From positions 24,375,013-24,439,012 of the forward strand of contig JARWKL010000007.1 in assembly GCA_029961685.1 (NCBI GenBank): a DNA stretch of 64,000 nucleotides, in the 5' to 3' direction. The stretch comes from Aristolochia californica. Taxonomy: Eukaryota; Streptophyta; Magnoliopsida; Piperales; Aristolochiaceae. Under the pieces are notes generated by a model. The model did no database searches. It had not been told where the DNA came from and saw only the letters and a program-made list of their open reading frames with translations. Every line of letters begins with the position of its first letter. Within the stretch, counting starts at the first letter, position 1. The position numbers and the translations under genes are program-made. This document shows, piece by piece, positions 1 to 11,988 of this stretch.

Positions 1-660
1 TGTGTTGGGTGAATAATTTTTATTTGTTATTGTTTTAAATTTTTTCTATACATCAACTATAAAACTTTCATTTTGTTGTAAGCTTTTTGCCTTGTTTATT
101 TTCGGGATGAAGGGAGAGCGAAAAATCAAAGTTTTGATTTAAGAAAAAAGTGTACATCTAAAATGGAAAAGCACAATGCACAATTGTATGGAGAGATAAT
201 TCCAAAGAGTGTCTGTAATTTTTAGGGGTTGTAAGCTCTTTTTAGTTTTTATATCTCAGGTTTTGCAATCGTCGGGAAAAATTGGTGGCAGATGACTTTT
301 AACTGAGTGTTGAATTGCAATCCATAAGTCATTTCATACAAAAATATAGCCCGTTACGCATGACAAATCACTTTACAATTATGTATGATTGTTAGATAAT
401 ATTTTTGAAAATGGGCAAAATAATGACTTGTTAGACTCGGGTAAATATCCCACCGCACGTTCACTTGAGAATTTAATGAGCGTTTGTTATTCTCTATAAA
501 AGCTTTGGATCCATAGGTCATTTGAATCTTTAACATGTTTCAAGCATGCATATCCATTTTTAAAACAAGTGTAGAAAAAATCTCCTTCATGTAAAATTCC
601 AAGCTTAATAGGGTTGGACTAAAGGAATTTCCCAAACTTGGGTAACAAAACTTTTGTGTT
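1..660 (+). repeat. C monomer (left edge, first bases cut off)
   Basis: The window opens a few bases into a C monomer. It carries private variants ('ttttttctatac', 'aaactttcat', 'taggggttgtaagc', 'gttagataatatttttg') that recur together in the C monomer at 17356-18019, pointing to a shared block ancestor. Its tail is C type and is followed by A as expected. Confidence 0.9.
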
Positions 661-1877
661 CATTTGTGGTGTGTGAATAGATATTTTTTATTTACATTAG
701 TTATTATTTTAAATATTTTCCACACATCAACTATAAAATTTTTATTTTGTTGTGATCTTTTTTGCCTTTTTTGTTTACGGGAGGAAGGGGGAGCGAAAAC
801 TCAAAGTTCTGATTTAAGAAAATAGTGTACATCTAAAATGGAAATGCACAATGCACAAATGTAGAGAGAGATATTTCCAAAAAGTGTCTGTATGTTTTAG
901 GGATCGTATGCACTTTTACGTTTTTATATCTAAGGTTTTGCAATCGTCGGGAAACGGGGGAGGCAAGTGATTTTTAACTGAGTGTTGACTTCAAATCCAT
1001 AAGTCATTTCTTACAAAAATATATCCCGTTACGCATGACAAATCACATTACAATCAACTATGACTGTTAGCTCAACTTTTTGAATATGGGCAAACTAATG
1101 GCTTCCTTGACTCGGGCAAATATCCCACCACACGTTCACTTGAGAATTTAATGAGCGTTTGCTATTCTCTTTAAAAGCTTTGGATCATTAGGTCATTTGA
1201 ATCTTTAACATGTTTCAAGCATGCATATCCATTTTTAAAACATGTGTAGAAAAAATCTCCTTTCCTCACATCAACTATAAAATTTTTATTTTGTTGTGTT
1301 CTTTTTTGCCATTTTTTTTACGCGATGAAGGGGGAGCGAAAACTCAAAGTTCTGATTTAATAAAAAAGTGTACATATAAAATGGAAATGCACAATGCACA
1401 AATGTAGAGAGAGATATTTTCAAAGAGTGTCTGTATGTTTTAGGGATCGTATGCACTTTTTCGTTTTTATATCTAAGGTTTTGCAATCGTCGGGAAACGG
1501 GGGAGGCGAGCGATTTTTAACTGAGTGTTGGCTTCAAATTCATAAGTCATTTCTTACAAAAATATTGCCTGTTACGCTTGACAAATCACTTCACAATCAT
1601 CTATGATTGTTAGCTCAACTTTTTGAATATGGGCAAAATAATGGCTTGTTTGACTCGGGCAAATAAGCCACCGCACGTTCACTTGAGAATTTAATAAGCG
1701 TTTGTTATTCTCTTTAAAAGCTTTGGATCCATAGGTCATTTGAATGTTTTACATGTTTCTGGCATGCATATCCATTTTTAAAACATGTGTAGAAAAAATC
1801 TCGTTCATGTAAAATTCCAAGATATTAGTTTTGGACTAGTGGAATTTCCCAAACTTGGATAGCAAAACTTTTGTGTT
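661..1877 (+). repeat. Two A monomers fused by a ~131-bp deletion
   Basis: The first A monomer (661 to about 1262) has A-type body markers but 'catgtttcaagcatgc' at 1209, a C-like tail. It stops at 'aaaaaatctcctt' and joins 'tcctcacatcaac', about 58 bases inside a second A monomer (1263-1877). Together they span 1,217 bp where two full units need about 1,348. The second unit shares 'ttgttgtgttctt' and 'tttacgcgatgaag' with the A monomer at 22059; the first shares 'gggaggaaggggg' and 'aaaatagtgtac' with A monomers at 18020 and 20042. Confidence 0.9.
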
Positions 1878-3899
1878 CATTTGTGGTGTGTGAATAAATT
1901 TTCTTCATTTACTTCTTTTATTGTTTTAAACTTTTTCCGTACATCAACTATGAAATTTTCATTTTGCTGTGATCTATTTGCCTTTTTTGTTTACGGGATG
2001 AAGGGTGAGCGAAAAACTCGAAGTTTTGATTTAAGAAAAATGTGTACATCTAAAACGGAAATGCACAATGCACATATGTATAGAGAGATAATTCCAAAGA
2101 GTGTCTGTAATTTTTAGGGATTGTAAGCACCTTTTCATTTTTATATCCCAAGGTTTGCAATCGTCGGGAAAAATGGGTTGCGGAGGATTTTTAACTGAGC
2201 GTTGAATTGCAATCAATAAGTCATTTCATACAAAAATATAGCCCGTTACGCCTGATAAATCACATTACAATCATCTATGATTAATTATGTCAGCTTTTTG
2301 CAAATGGACAAAATAATGGCTTGTTTTACTCGGGTAAATATCCCACCGCAAGTTCACTTGAGAATTTAATGAGCGTTTGTTATTCTCTTTAAAAGCTTTG
2401 CATACATAGCTCATTTTCATCTTTAACATGTTTCAAACACGCATATCCATTTTTAAAACATGTGTGGATGAAATCTCTTTCTTGCAAAATTCCAAGATAT
2501 TAGGTTAAACTAGTGGAATTTCCCAAAATTGGATAACAAAACTTTTGTGTTCATTTGTGTTGGGTGAATAAATTTTGTTTATTTATATTTTTTATTGTTT
2601 TAAATTTTTTCCATACATCAGCAATAAAACTTTCATTTTGTTGTAAGCTTTTTGCCTTGTTTGTTTTCTGGATGAAGGGAGAGCGAAAAGTCAAAGTTTT
2701 GATTTAATAAAAAAGTGTACATCTAAAATGGAAAAGCACAATGCACAATTGCAGGGAGAGATAATTCCAAAGTGTGTCTGTAATTTTTAGGGATTGTAAG
2801 CTCTTTTTAGTTTTTATATCTCAAGTTTTGCAATCGTCGGGAAAAATTGGTGGCAGAGGATTTTTAACTGAGTGTTGAATTGCAACCCATAAGTCATTTC
2901 ATACAAAAATATAGCCCGTTACGCATGATAAATCACATTACAATCATCTATGATTAATTATGTCAGCTTTTTGCAAATGGACAAAATAATGGCTTGTTTG
3001 ACTCGGGTCAATATCCCACCGCAAGTTCACTTGAGAATTTAATGAGTGTTTTTTATTCTCTTTAAAAGCTTTGCATCCGTAGCTCATTTGCATCTTTAAC
3101 ATGTTTCAAACACGCATATCCATTATTAAAACATGTGTGGATGACATCTCTTTCTTGCAAAATTCCAAGCAATTAGGGTTAAACGAGAGGAATTTCCCAA
3201 AATTGGATAACAAAACTTTTGTGTTCATTTGTGTTGGGTGAATAAATTTTATTTATTTATATCTGTTATTGTTTTAATTTTTTTCCATACATCAACTATA
3301 AAAGTTTCATTTTGTTGTAAGCTTTTTGCCTTGTTTATTTTCGGGATGAAGGGAGAGTGAAAAGTCAAAGTTTTGATTTAAGAAAAAAGTGTACATCTAA
3401 AATGGAAAAGCACAATGCAAAATTGTAGGGAGAGATAATTCTAAATAGAGTCTGTAATTTTTAGGTATTGTAAGCTCTTTTTAGTTTTTATATCTCAGGT
3501 TTTGCAATCGTCGGGAAAAATTGGTGGCAGAGGATTTTTAACTGAGTGTTGAATTGCAATCCATATGTCATTTCATACAAAAATATAGCCCGTTACGCAT
3601 GAAAAATCACTTTACAATCATGTATGATTGTTAGATAATATTTTTGAAAATGGGCAAAATAATGACTTGTTAGACTCGGGTAAATATCCCACCGGACATT
3701 CACTTGAGAATTTAATGAGCGTTTGTTATTCTCTTTAAAAGCTTTGGATCCATAGGTCATTTGAATCTTTAAAATTTTTCAAGCATGCATATCCATTTTT
3801 AAAACATGTGTACAAAAAATCTCCTTCACGTAAAATTCCAAGCTTAATAGGGTTGGACTAAAGGAATTTCCCAAAATTGGATAACAAAACTTTTGTGTT
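1878..3899 (+). repeat. B, C/B hybrid, C monomers
   Basis: B occupies 1878-2551. The unit 2552-3225 starts as C ('ttgggtgaataaatttt', 'attggtggcagagg' near 2850) but from about 2932 has B markers ('aatcacattacaatc', 'gattaattatgtcagc', 'tgtggatgacatctc'). A full C follows (3226-3899), as expected after a B tail. The B palindrome at about 2427 is mutated to 'catgtttcaaacacg'. Confidence 0.9.
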
Positions 3900-5920
3900 C
3901 ATTTGTGGTGTGTGAATAGATATTTTTTATTTACATTAGTTATTATTTTAAATATTTTCCACACATCAACTATAAAAATTTTATTTTGTTGTGATCTTTT
4001 TTGCCTTTTTTTTTACGGGATGAAGGGGCAGCGAAAACTCAAAGTTCAGATTTAAGAAAAAATGTACATCTAAAATGGAAATGCAAAATGTACAAATGTA
4101 GAGAGAGAAATTTCCAAATAGTGTCTGTATGTTTTATGGATCGTATGCACTTTTTCGTTTTTATATCTAAGGTTTTGCAATCGTCGGGAAACGGGGGAGG
4201 CGGGTAATTTTTAATTGAGTGTTGACGTCAAATCCATAAGTCATTTCTTACAAAAATATAGCCCGTTACGCATGAAAAATCACTTTACAATCATCTATGA
4301 TTAATTATGTCAGCTTTTTGCAAATGGGCAAAATAATGGCTTGTTTGACTCTGGTAAATATCCCACCGCACGTTCACTTGAGAATTTAATGAGTGTTTGT
4401 TATTCTATTTAAAAGCTTTGGATCCATAGGTCATTTGAATCTTTAACATGTTTCTGGCATGCATATTCTTTTTTAAAACATGAGTAGAAAAAATCTCCTT
4501 CATGTAAAATTCCAAGATATTAGTTTTGGACTAGTGGAATTTCCCAAACTTGGATAACAAAACTTTTGGGTTCCTTTGTGGTGTGTGAATAAATTTTCTT
4601 CATTTACTTTTTTTATTGTTTTAAACTTTTTTCGTACATCAACTATGAAATTTTCACTTTGCTGTGATCTATTTGCCTTTTTTCTTTAGGGAATGAAGGG
4701 AGAGCGAAAAACTCGAAGTTTTGGTTTAAGAAAAAAGTGTACATCTAAAACGGAAATGCACATTGCACATACGTAGAGAGAGATAATTCCAAAGTGTGTC
4801 TGTAATTTTTAGGGATTGTAAGCACTTTTTCATTTTTATATCTCAAGTTTTACAATCGTCGGGAAAAATGGATTCCGGAGGATTTTGAACTGAGTGTTGA
4901 ATTGCAATCCATAAGTCATTTCATACAAAAATATAGCCTGTTATGCATGATAAATCACATTACAATCATCTATGATTAATTATGTCAGCTTTTTGCAAAT
5001 GGGCAAAATAATGGCATGTTTGACTCGGGTAAATATCCCACCGCAAGTTCATTTGAGAATTTAATGAGCGTTTGTTATTCTCTTTAAAAGCTTTGCATCC
5101 ATAGCTCATTTGCATCTTTAACATGTTTCAAACATGCATATCCATTTTTAAAACATGTGTGGATGAAATCTATTTCTTGCAAATTTCCAAGCTATTAGGG
5201 TTAAACTAGTGGAATTTCCAAAAATTGGATAACAAAACTTTTGTGTTCATTTGTGTTGGGGAATAAATTTTCTATATTTATATTTTTTATTGTTTTAAAA
5301 TTTTTCCATACATCAACTATAAAATTTTCATTCTATTGTAAGTTTTTTGCCTTCTTTATTTTCGGGATGAAGGGAGAGCGAAAAGTCAAAGTTTTGATTT
5401 AAGAAAAAAGCATACATTTAAAATGGAAAAGCACAATGCCCAATTGTAGGGAGGGATAATTCCAAAGAGTGTCTGTAATTTTTAGGGATTGTAAGCTCTT
5501 TTTCGTTTTTATATCTCAGGTTTTGCAATCGTCGGGAAAAACTGGTGGCAGAGGATTTTTAACTGAGTGTTGTATTGCAATCCATAAGTCATTTCATACA
5601 AAAATATAGCCCGTTACGGATGATAAATCACTTTAAAATCATCTATGATTTTTAGATCAAATTTATGAAAATGGGCAAAATAATGACTTGTTAGACTCGG
5701 GTAAATATCCCACCGCACGTTGACTTTAGAATTTAATGAGCGTTTGTTATTCTCTTTAAAATATTTGGATCCATAGGTCATTTGAATCTTTAACATGTTT
5801 CAAGCTTGCATATCCATTTTTGAAACATGTGTAGAAAAAATCTCCTTCATGTAAAATTCCAAGATTAATAGGGTTGAACTAATGGAATTTCCCAAACATG
5901 GATAACAAAACTTTTGTGTT
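3900..5920 (+). repeat. A-B-C trimer; A carries a B patch
   Basis: Monomers: A 3900-4572, B 4573-5247, C 5248-5920. In A, about 4300-4363 reads as B ('gattaattatgtcagc', 'tttttgcaaatgggc', 'ctggtaaatatccc') with A sequence on both sides ('aatcactttacaatc' before; 'gctttggatccatagg' and 'catgtttctggcatgc' after). This looks like gene conversion or a double crossover. Confidence 0.9.
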
Positions 5921-7941
5921 CATTTGTGGTGTGTGAATAGATATTTTTTATTTACATTAGTTATTATTTTAAATATTTTCCACACATCAACTATAAAATT
6001 TTTATTTTGTTGTGATCTTTTTTGCCTTTTTTGTTTACGGGTTGAAGGGGGAGCGAAAAACTCAAAGTTCTGATTTAAGAAAAAAATGTACATCTAAAAT
6101 GGAAATGACAATGCACAAATGTAAAAATAGATATTTCCAATGAGTGTCTGTATGTTTTAGGAATCGTATGCACTCTTTCGTTTTTATATCTAAAGTTTTG
6201 CAATCGTCGGGAAATGGGGGAGGCGGGCGATTTTTAACTAAGTGTTGACTCCAAATCCATAAGCCATTTCTTACAAAAATAAAGCCCGTTACGCAAGACA
6301 AATCACTTTACAATCATCTATGATTGTTAGCTCAAATTTTTGAATATGGGCAAAATAATGGCTTGTTTGACTCGGGCAAATATCCCATGGCACGTTCACT
6401 TGAAAATTTAATGAGTTTTTTTTATTCTCTTTAAAAGCATTGTATCCATAGGTCATTTGAATCTTTAACATGTTTCTAGCATGCATATCCATTTTTAAAA
6501 CATGTGTAGCAAAAATCTACTTCATGTAAAATTCGAAGATATTAGTTTTGGACTGGTCGAATTTCCCAAACTTGGATAACAAAATTTTTGTGTTCGTTTG
6601 TGGTGTGTGAATAAATTTTCTTCATTTACATTTTTTATTTTTTTAAACATTTTCCGTACATCAACTATGAAATTTTCATTTTCTGTGATCTATTTGCCTT
6701 TTTTGTTTACGAGATGAAGGGAGAGTGAAAAAATCGAAGTTTTGATTTAAGAAAAATGTGTACATCTAAAACGGAAATGCACATTGCACATATGTAGAGA
6801 GAGATAATTCCAAAGAGTGTCTGTAATTTTTAGGGATTGTAAGCACCTTTTCGTTTTTATATCTCAGGTTTTCCAATCGTCGGGAAACATGGGTTGTGGA
6901 GGATTTTTAACTGAGTGTTGAATTGCAATCCATAAGTCATTTCATACAAAAATAGAGCCCGTTACACATGATAAATCACATTACAATCATATATGATTAA
7001 TTATGTCAGCATTTTGCAAATGGGCAAAATAATGGCATGTTTGACTCTGGAAAATATTCCACCGCAAGTTCTCTTGAGAATTTAATGAGCGTTTGTTATT
7101 CTCATTAAAATCTTTGCATCGATGGCTCATTTGCATCTTTAACATGTTTCAAACATGCATATCCATTTTTAAAACATGTGTGGATGAAATCTCTTTCTTG
7201 CAAAATTCCAAGCTATTAGGGTTAAACTAGTATAGTTTCCCAAAATTCGATAACAAAACTTTTGTGTTCATTTGTGTTGGGTGAATAAATTTTCTTTATT
7301 TATATTTGTTATTGTTTTAAAATTTTTTCATACATCAACTATAAAATTTTCATTTTGTTGTAAGCTTTTTGCCTTGTTTGTTTTCGGGATGAAGGGAGAG
7401 CGAAATGTCAAAGTTTATATTTAAGAAAAAAGTGTACATCAAAAATGGAAAAGCACAATGCACAATTGTAGGGAGAGATAATTCCAAAGAGTGTCTGTAA
7501 TTTTTAGGGATCGTAAGCTCTTTTTAGTTTTTATATCTCAGGTTTTGCAATCGTCAGGAAAAATTGGTGGCAGAGGATTTTTAACTGAGTGTTGAATTGC
7601 AATCCATAAGTCATTTGATACAAAAATATAGCCCGTTACGCATGATAAATCACTTTACAATCATCTATGATTGTTAGACCAAATTTTTGAAAATGGGCAA
7701 AATAATGACTTGTTAGACTCGGGTAAATATCCCACCGCACGTTCACTAGAGAATTTAATGAGCGTTTGTTATTCTCTTTAAAAGCTTTGGATCCATAGGT
7801 CATTTGAACCTTTAACATTATTCAAGCATGCATATCCATTTTTAAAACATGTGTGGATGAAATCTCTTTCTTGCAAAATTCCAAGCTATTAGGGTTAAAC
7901 TAGTGGAATTTCCCAAAATTGGATTACAAAACTTTTGTGTT
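5921..7941 (+). repeat. A-B-C trimer; C ends with a B tail
   Basis: Monomers: A 5921-6594, B 6595-7268, C 7269-7941. The C unit is C type to about 7832 ('attggtggcagagg', 'gttagaccaaatttttg'), then changes within about 20 bases to B tail ('catgtgtggatgaaatctc', 'gctattagggttaaac'). The next unit accordingly starts as C and not A. Confidence 0.9.
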
Positions 7942-8615
7942 CATTTGTGTTGGGTGAATAAATTTTATTTATTTATATTTGTTATTTTTTTAAACTTTTT
8001 CCATACATCAACTATAAAATTTTCATTTTGTTGTAAGATTTTTGCTTTGTTTGTTTTCAGGATGAAGGGAGAGCGAAAAGTCAAAGTTTTGTTTTAAGAA
8101 AAAAGTGTACATCTAAAATGGAAAAGCACAATGCACAATTTTAGGGAGAGATAATTCCAAAGAGTGTTTGTAATTTTTAGGGATTGTAAGCACCTTTTCG
8201 TTTTTATATCTCAGGTTTTGCAATCGTGGGGAAAAATGGGTTGGGGAGGATTTTTAACTGAGTGTTGAATTGCAATCCATAAGTCATTTCAATCAAAAAT
8301 ATAGCCCGTTACGCATGATAAATCACATTACAATCATCTATGATTAATTATGTCAGGTTTTTGCAAATGGGCAAAATAATGGCATGTTTGACTCGGGTAA
8401 ATATCCCACCGCAAGTTCACTTGAAAATTTAATGAGCGTTTGTTATTCTCTTTAAAAGCTTTGCATCCATAGCTCATTTGCATCTTTACCATGTTTCAAA
8501 CATGCATATCCATTTTTAAAACATGTGTGGATGAAATCTCTTTCTTGCAAAATTCCAAGCTATTAGGGTTAAACTAGTGGAATTTCCCAAAATTTGATAA
8601 CAAAACTTTTGCGTT
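7942..8615 (+). repeat. C/B hybrid monomer
   Basis: Starts as C ('ttgggtgaataaatttta', 'cttgcaaa' tail upstream, 'aattttagggagag' near 8137). It turns B between about 8155 and 8190 ('gattgtaagcacc', 'atgggttggggagg', 'gattaattatgtcagg', palindrome 'catgtttcaaacatg', 'tgtggatgaaatctc'). It lies between a B-tailed C and a full C, giving three consecutive C heads. Confidence 0.88.
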
Positions 8616-9289
8616 TATTTGTGTTGGGTGAATAAATTTTCTTTACTTATATTTGTTATTGTTTTAAATTTTTTCCATACATCAACTAAAAAATTTTCAT
8701 TTTGTTGTAAGCTTTTTGCCTTGTTTGTTTTCGGGATGAAGGGAGAGCGAAAAGTCAAAGTTTTGATTTAAGAAAAAAGTGTACATAGAAAATGGAAAAT
8801 CACAATGCACAATTGTAGGGAGAGATAATTCCAAAGAGTGTCTGTAATTTTTAGGGATTGTAAGCTCTTTTTAGTTTTTATATCTCATGTTTTGCAATCG
8901 TCGGGAAAAATTGGTGGCAGAGGATTTTTAACTGAGTGTTGAATTGCAATCCATAAGTCATTTGATACAAAAATATAGCCCGTTACGCATGATAAATCAC
9001 TTTACAATCATCTATGATTGTTAGATCAAATTTTTGAAAATGGGCAAAATAATGACTTGTTAGACTCGGGTAAATATCCCACCGCACGTTCACTTGAGAA
9101 TTTAATGAGCATTTGTCATTCTCTTTAAAAGCTTTGGATCCATAGGTCATTTGAATATTTATTATGTTTCTAGCATGCATATCCATTTTTAAAACATGCG
9201 TAGAAAAAATCTCATTCATGTAAAATTCCAAGCTAAATAGGGTTGGACTAATGGAATTTCCCAAACTTGGATAACAAAACTTTTGTGTT
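8616..9289 (+). repeat. C monomer
   Basis: Ordinary C unit with start variant 'tatttgtgttgggtg'. It has 'attggtggcagagg', 'gttagatcaaatttttg' and a C tail 'gctaaatagggttggac'. The mid-tail hairpin reads 'catgc' after 'tatgtttctag', an A-like variant. Confidence 0.9.
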
Positions 9290-9965
9290 CATTTTTGGTG
9301 TGTGAATAGATATTTTTTCTTTACATTAGTTATTATTTTAAATATTTTTTACACATCAACTATAAAATTTTTATTTTGTTGTGATCTTTTTTGCCTTTTT
9401 TGTTTACGGGATGTAGGGGGGAGCGAAAACTCAAAGTTCTGATTTAAGAAAAAAGTGTACATCTAAAATGGAAATGCACAATGAACAAATATAGAGAGAG
9501 ATATTTCCAAAGAGTGTCTGTATGTTTTAGGGATCCTATGCACTCTTTCGTTTTTATATCAAAGGTTTTGCAATCGTCGGGAAACGGGGGAGGCGGGCGA
9601 TTTTTAACTTAGTGTTGACTTGAAATACATAAGTCACTTCTTACAAAAATATAGCTCGTTACACATGACAAATCACTTTTGAATCATCTATGATTGTTAG
9701 CTCAACTTTTTGAATATGGGAAAAATAATGCCTTGTTTGACTCGGGCAAATATCCCACCGCACGTTCACTTGAGAATTTAATGAGTGTTTGTTATCCTCT
9801 TTACATGATTTGGATCCATAGGTCATTTGAATCTTTAACATGTTTCAAGCATGCAAATCCATTTTTAAAAAATGTGTAGAAAAAATCTCCTTCATGTAAA
9901 ATTCTAAGCTTAATAGGGTTGGACTAATGGAATTTCCCAAACTTGGATAACAAAACTTTTATGCT
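9290..9965 (+). repeat. A monomer with C tail
   Basis: A type through 'gctcaactttttgaatatgg' and 'ttgactcgggcaaat', then C type from somewhere in 9765-9850 ('catgtttcaagcatgc', 'gcttaatagggttggac'). Followed by a second A. It has the same architecture as the A copy at 661, so A-with-C-tail arose more than once or was copied. Confidence 0.88.
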
Positions 9966-11988
9966 CATTTGTGGTATGTGAATAGATAATTTTTATTTAC
10001 ATTAGTTATTATTTTAAATATTTTCCACACATCGACTATAAAATTTTTCTTTTGTTGTGATCTTTTTTGCCTTTTTTGTTTACGGGATGAAGGGGAAGCG
10101 AAAACTCAAATTTATGATTTAAGAAAAAAGTGTACATCTAAAATGGAAATGCACAATGCAAAAATGTAGAGAGAGACATTTCCAAAGAGTGTTTGTATGT
10201 TTTAGGGATCGTATGCACTCTTTCGTTTTTAAATCTAAGGTTTTGCAATCGTCGGGAAAAGGGGGAGGCAGACGATTTTTAACTGATTGTTGACTTCAAA
10301 TCCATAAGTCATTTCTTACAAAAATGTAGCCTGTTACGCATGACAAATCACTTTAGAATCATCTATGATTGTTAACTCAACTTTTTGAATATGGCCAAAA
10401 TAATGGCTTCTTTGACACGGGCAAATATCCCACCGCACGTTCACTTGAGAATTTAATGAGCGTTTGTTATTCTCTTTAAAAGCTTTGGATCCATAGGTCG
10501 TTTGAATCTTTAACATGTTTCTGGCATGCATATCCATTTTTAAAACATGTGTAGAAAAAATCTCCTTCATGTAAAATTCCAAGATATTAGTTTTGGACTA
10601 GTGGAATTTCCCAAACTTGGATAACAAAACTTTTGTGTTCATTTGTGGTGTGTGAATAAATTTTCTTCATTTACTTTTTTTATTGTTTTAAACTTTTTCC
10701 GTACATCAACTATGAAATTATCATTTTTCTATTATCTATTTGCCTTTTTTGTTTACGAGATGAAGGGAGAACGAAAAACTCGAAGTTTTGATTTAAGAAA
10801 AATGTGTACATCTAAAATGGAAATGCACAATGCACATATGTAGAGAGAGATTATTCCAAAGAGTGTCCGTAATTTTTAGGGATTGTAAGCACCTTTTTGT
10901 TTTTATATCTCAGGTTTTGCAATCGTCAGGAAAAATGGGTTGTGGAGGATTTTTAACTGAGTGTTGAATTGCAATCCATAAGTTATTTCATACAAAAATA
11001 TAGCCCGTTACGCATGATAAATCACATTAAAATCATCTATGATTAATTATGTCAGCTTTTTGCAAATGGGCAAAATAATGGCATATATGAGTCGGGTAAA
11101 TATCCCACCGCAAGTTCACTTGAGAATTTAATGAGCGTTTTTTATTCTCTTTAAAAGCTTTGCATCCATAGCTCATTTGCATCTTTAACATGTTTCAAAC
11201 ATGCATATCCATTTTTAAAACATGTGTGGATGAAATCTCTTTCTTGCAAAATTCCAAGCTATTAGGGTTAAACAAGTTGAATTTCCCAAAATTGGAAAAC
11301 AAAACTTTTGTGTTCATTTGTGTTGGGTGAATAAATTTTCTTTATTTATATTTGTTTTTGTTTTAAAATTTTTCCATACATCAACGATAAAATGTTCACT
11401 TTGTTGTAACCTTTTTGCCTTGTTTATTTTCGGGACGAAGGGTAAGCGAAAAGTCAAAGTTTTGATTTAAGAAAAAAGTGTAAATCTAAAATGAAAAAGC
11501 ACAATGCATAATTTTAGGGAGAGATAATTCCAAAGAGTGTCTGTAATTTTTAGGAATTGTAAGCTCTTTTTAGTTTTTATATCTTAGGTTTTGCAATCGT
11601 GGGGAAAAATTGGTGGCATAGGATTTTTAACTGAATGTTGAATTGCAATCCATAAGTCATTTCATACAAAAATATAACCCGTTACGCATGATAAATCACT
11701 TTACAATCATCTATGATTGTTAGGTCAAATTTTTGAAAATGGGCAAAATAATGACTTTTTAGACTCGAGAAAATATTCCACCGCACGTTCACTTGAGAAT
11801 TTAATGAGCGTTTGTTATTCTCTTTAAAAGCTTTGGATCCATAGGTCATTTGAATATTTAACTTGTTTCAAGCATGCATATCCATTTTTAAAACATGTCT
11901 AGAAAAAATCTCCTTCATGTAAAATTCCAAGCTTAATAGGGTTGGACTAATAGAATTTCCCAAGCTTGGATAACAAAACTTTTGTGTT
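9966..11988 (+). repeat. Regular A-B-C trimer
   Basis: Monomers: A 9966-10639, B 10640-11314, C 11315-11988. First of six uninterrupted trimers. Small private changes: A start 'gtggtatgtg', B 'ggcatatatgagtcggg' near 11080, C 'gggacgaagggtaag' near 11434. Confidence 0.92.

Noticed and set aside
40..66. TATA-like 'actataaaa' present in most A and C monomers as a promoter
   Set aside because: Expected by chance in such AT-rich DNA and mutated in B ('actatgaaa'). No other promoter context. Satellite transcription is possible but not shown by the sequence.
944..959. A true CENP-B box
   Set aside because: Spacing between the TCG and CGGG parts is off by one base from nTTCGnnnnAnnCGGGn, so it was kept only as a low-confidence resemblance.
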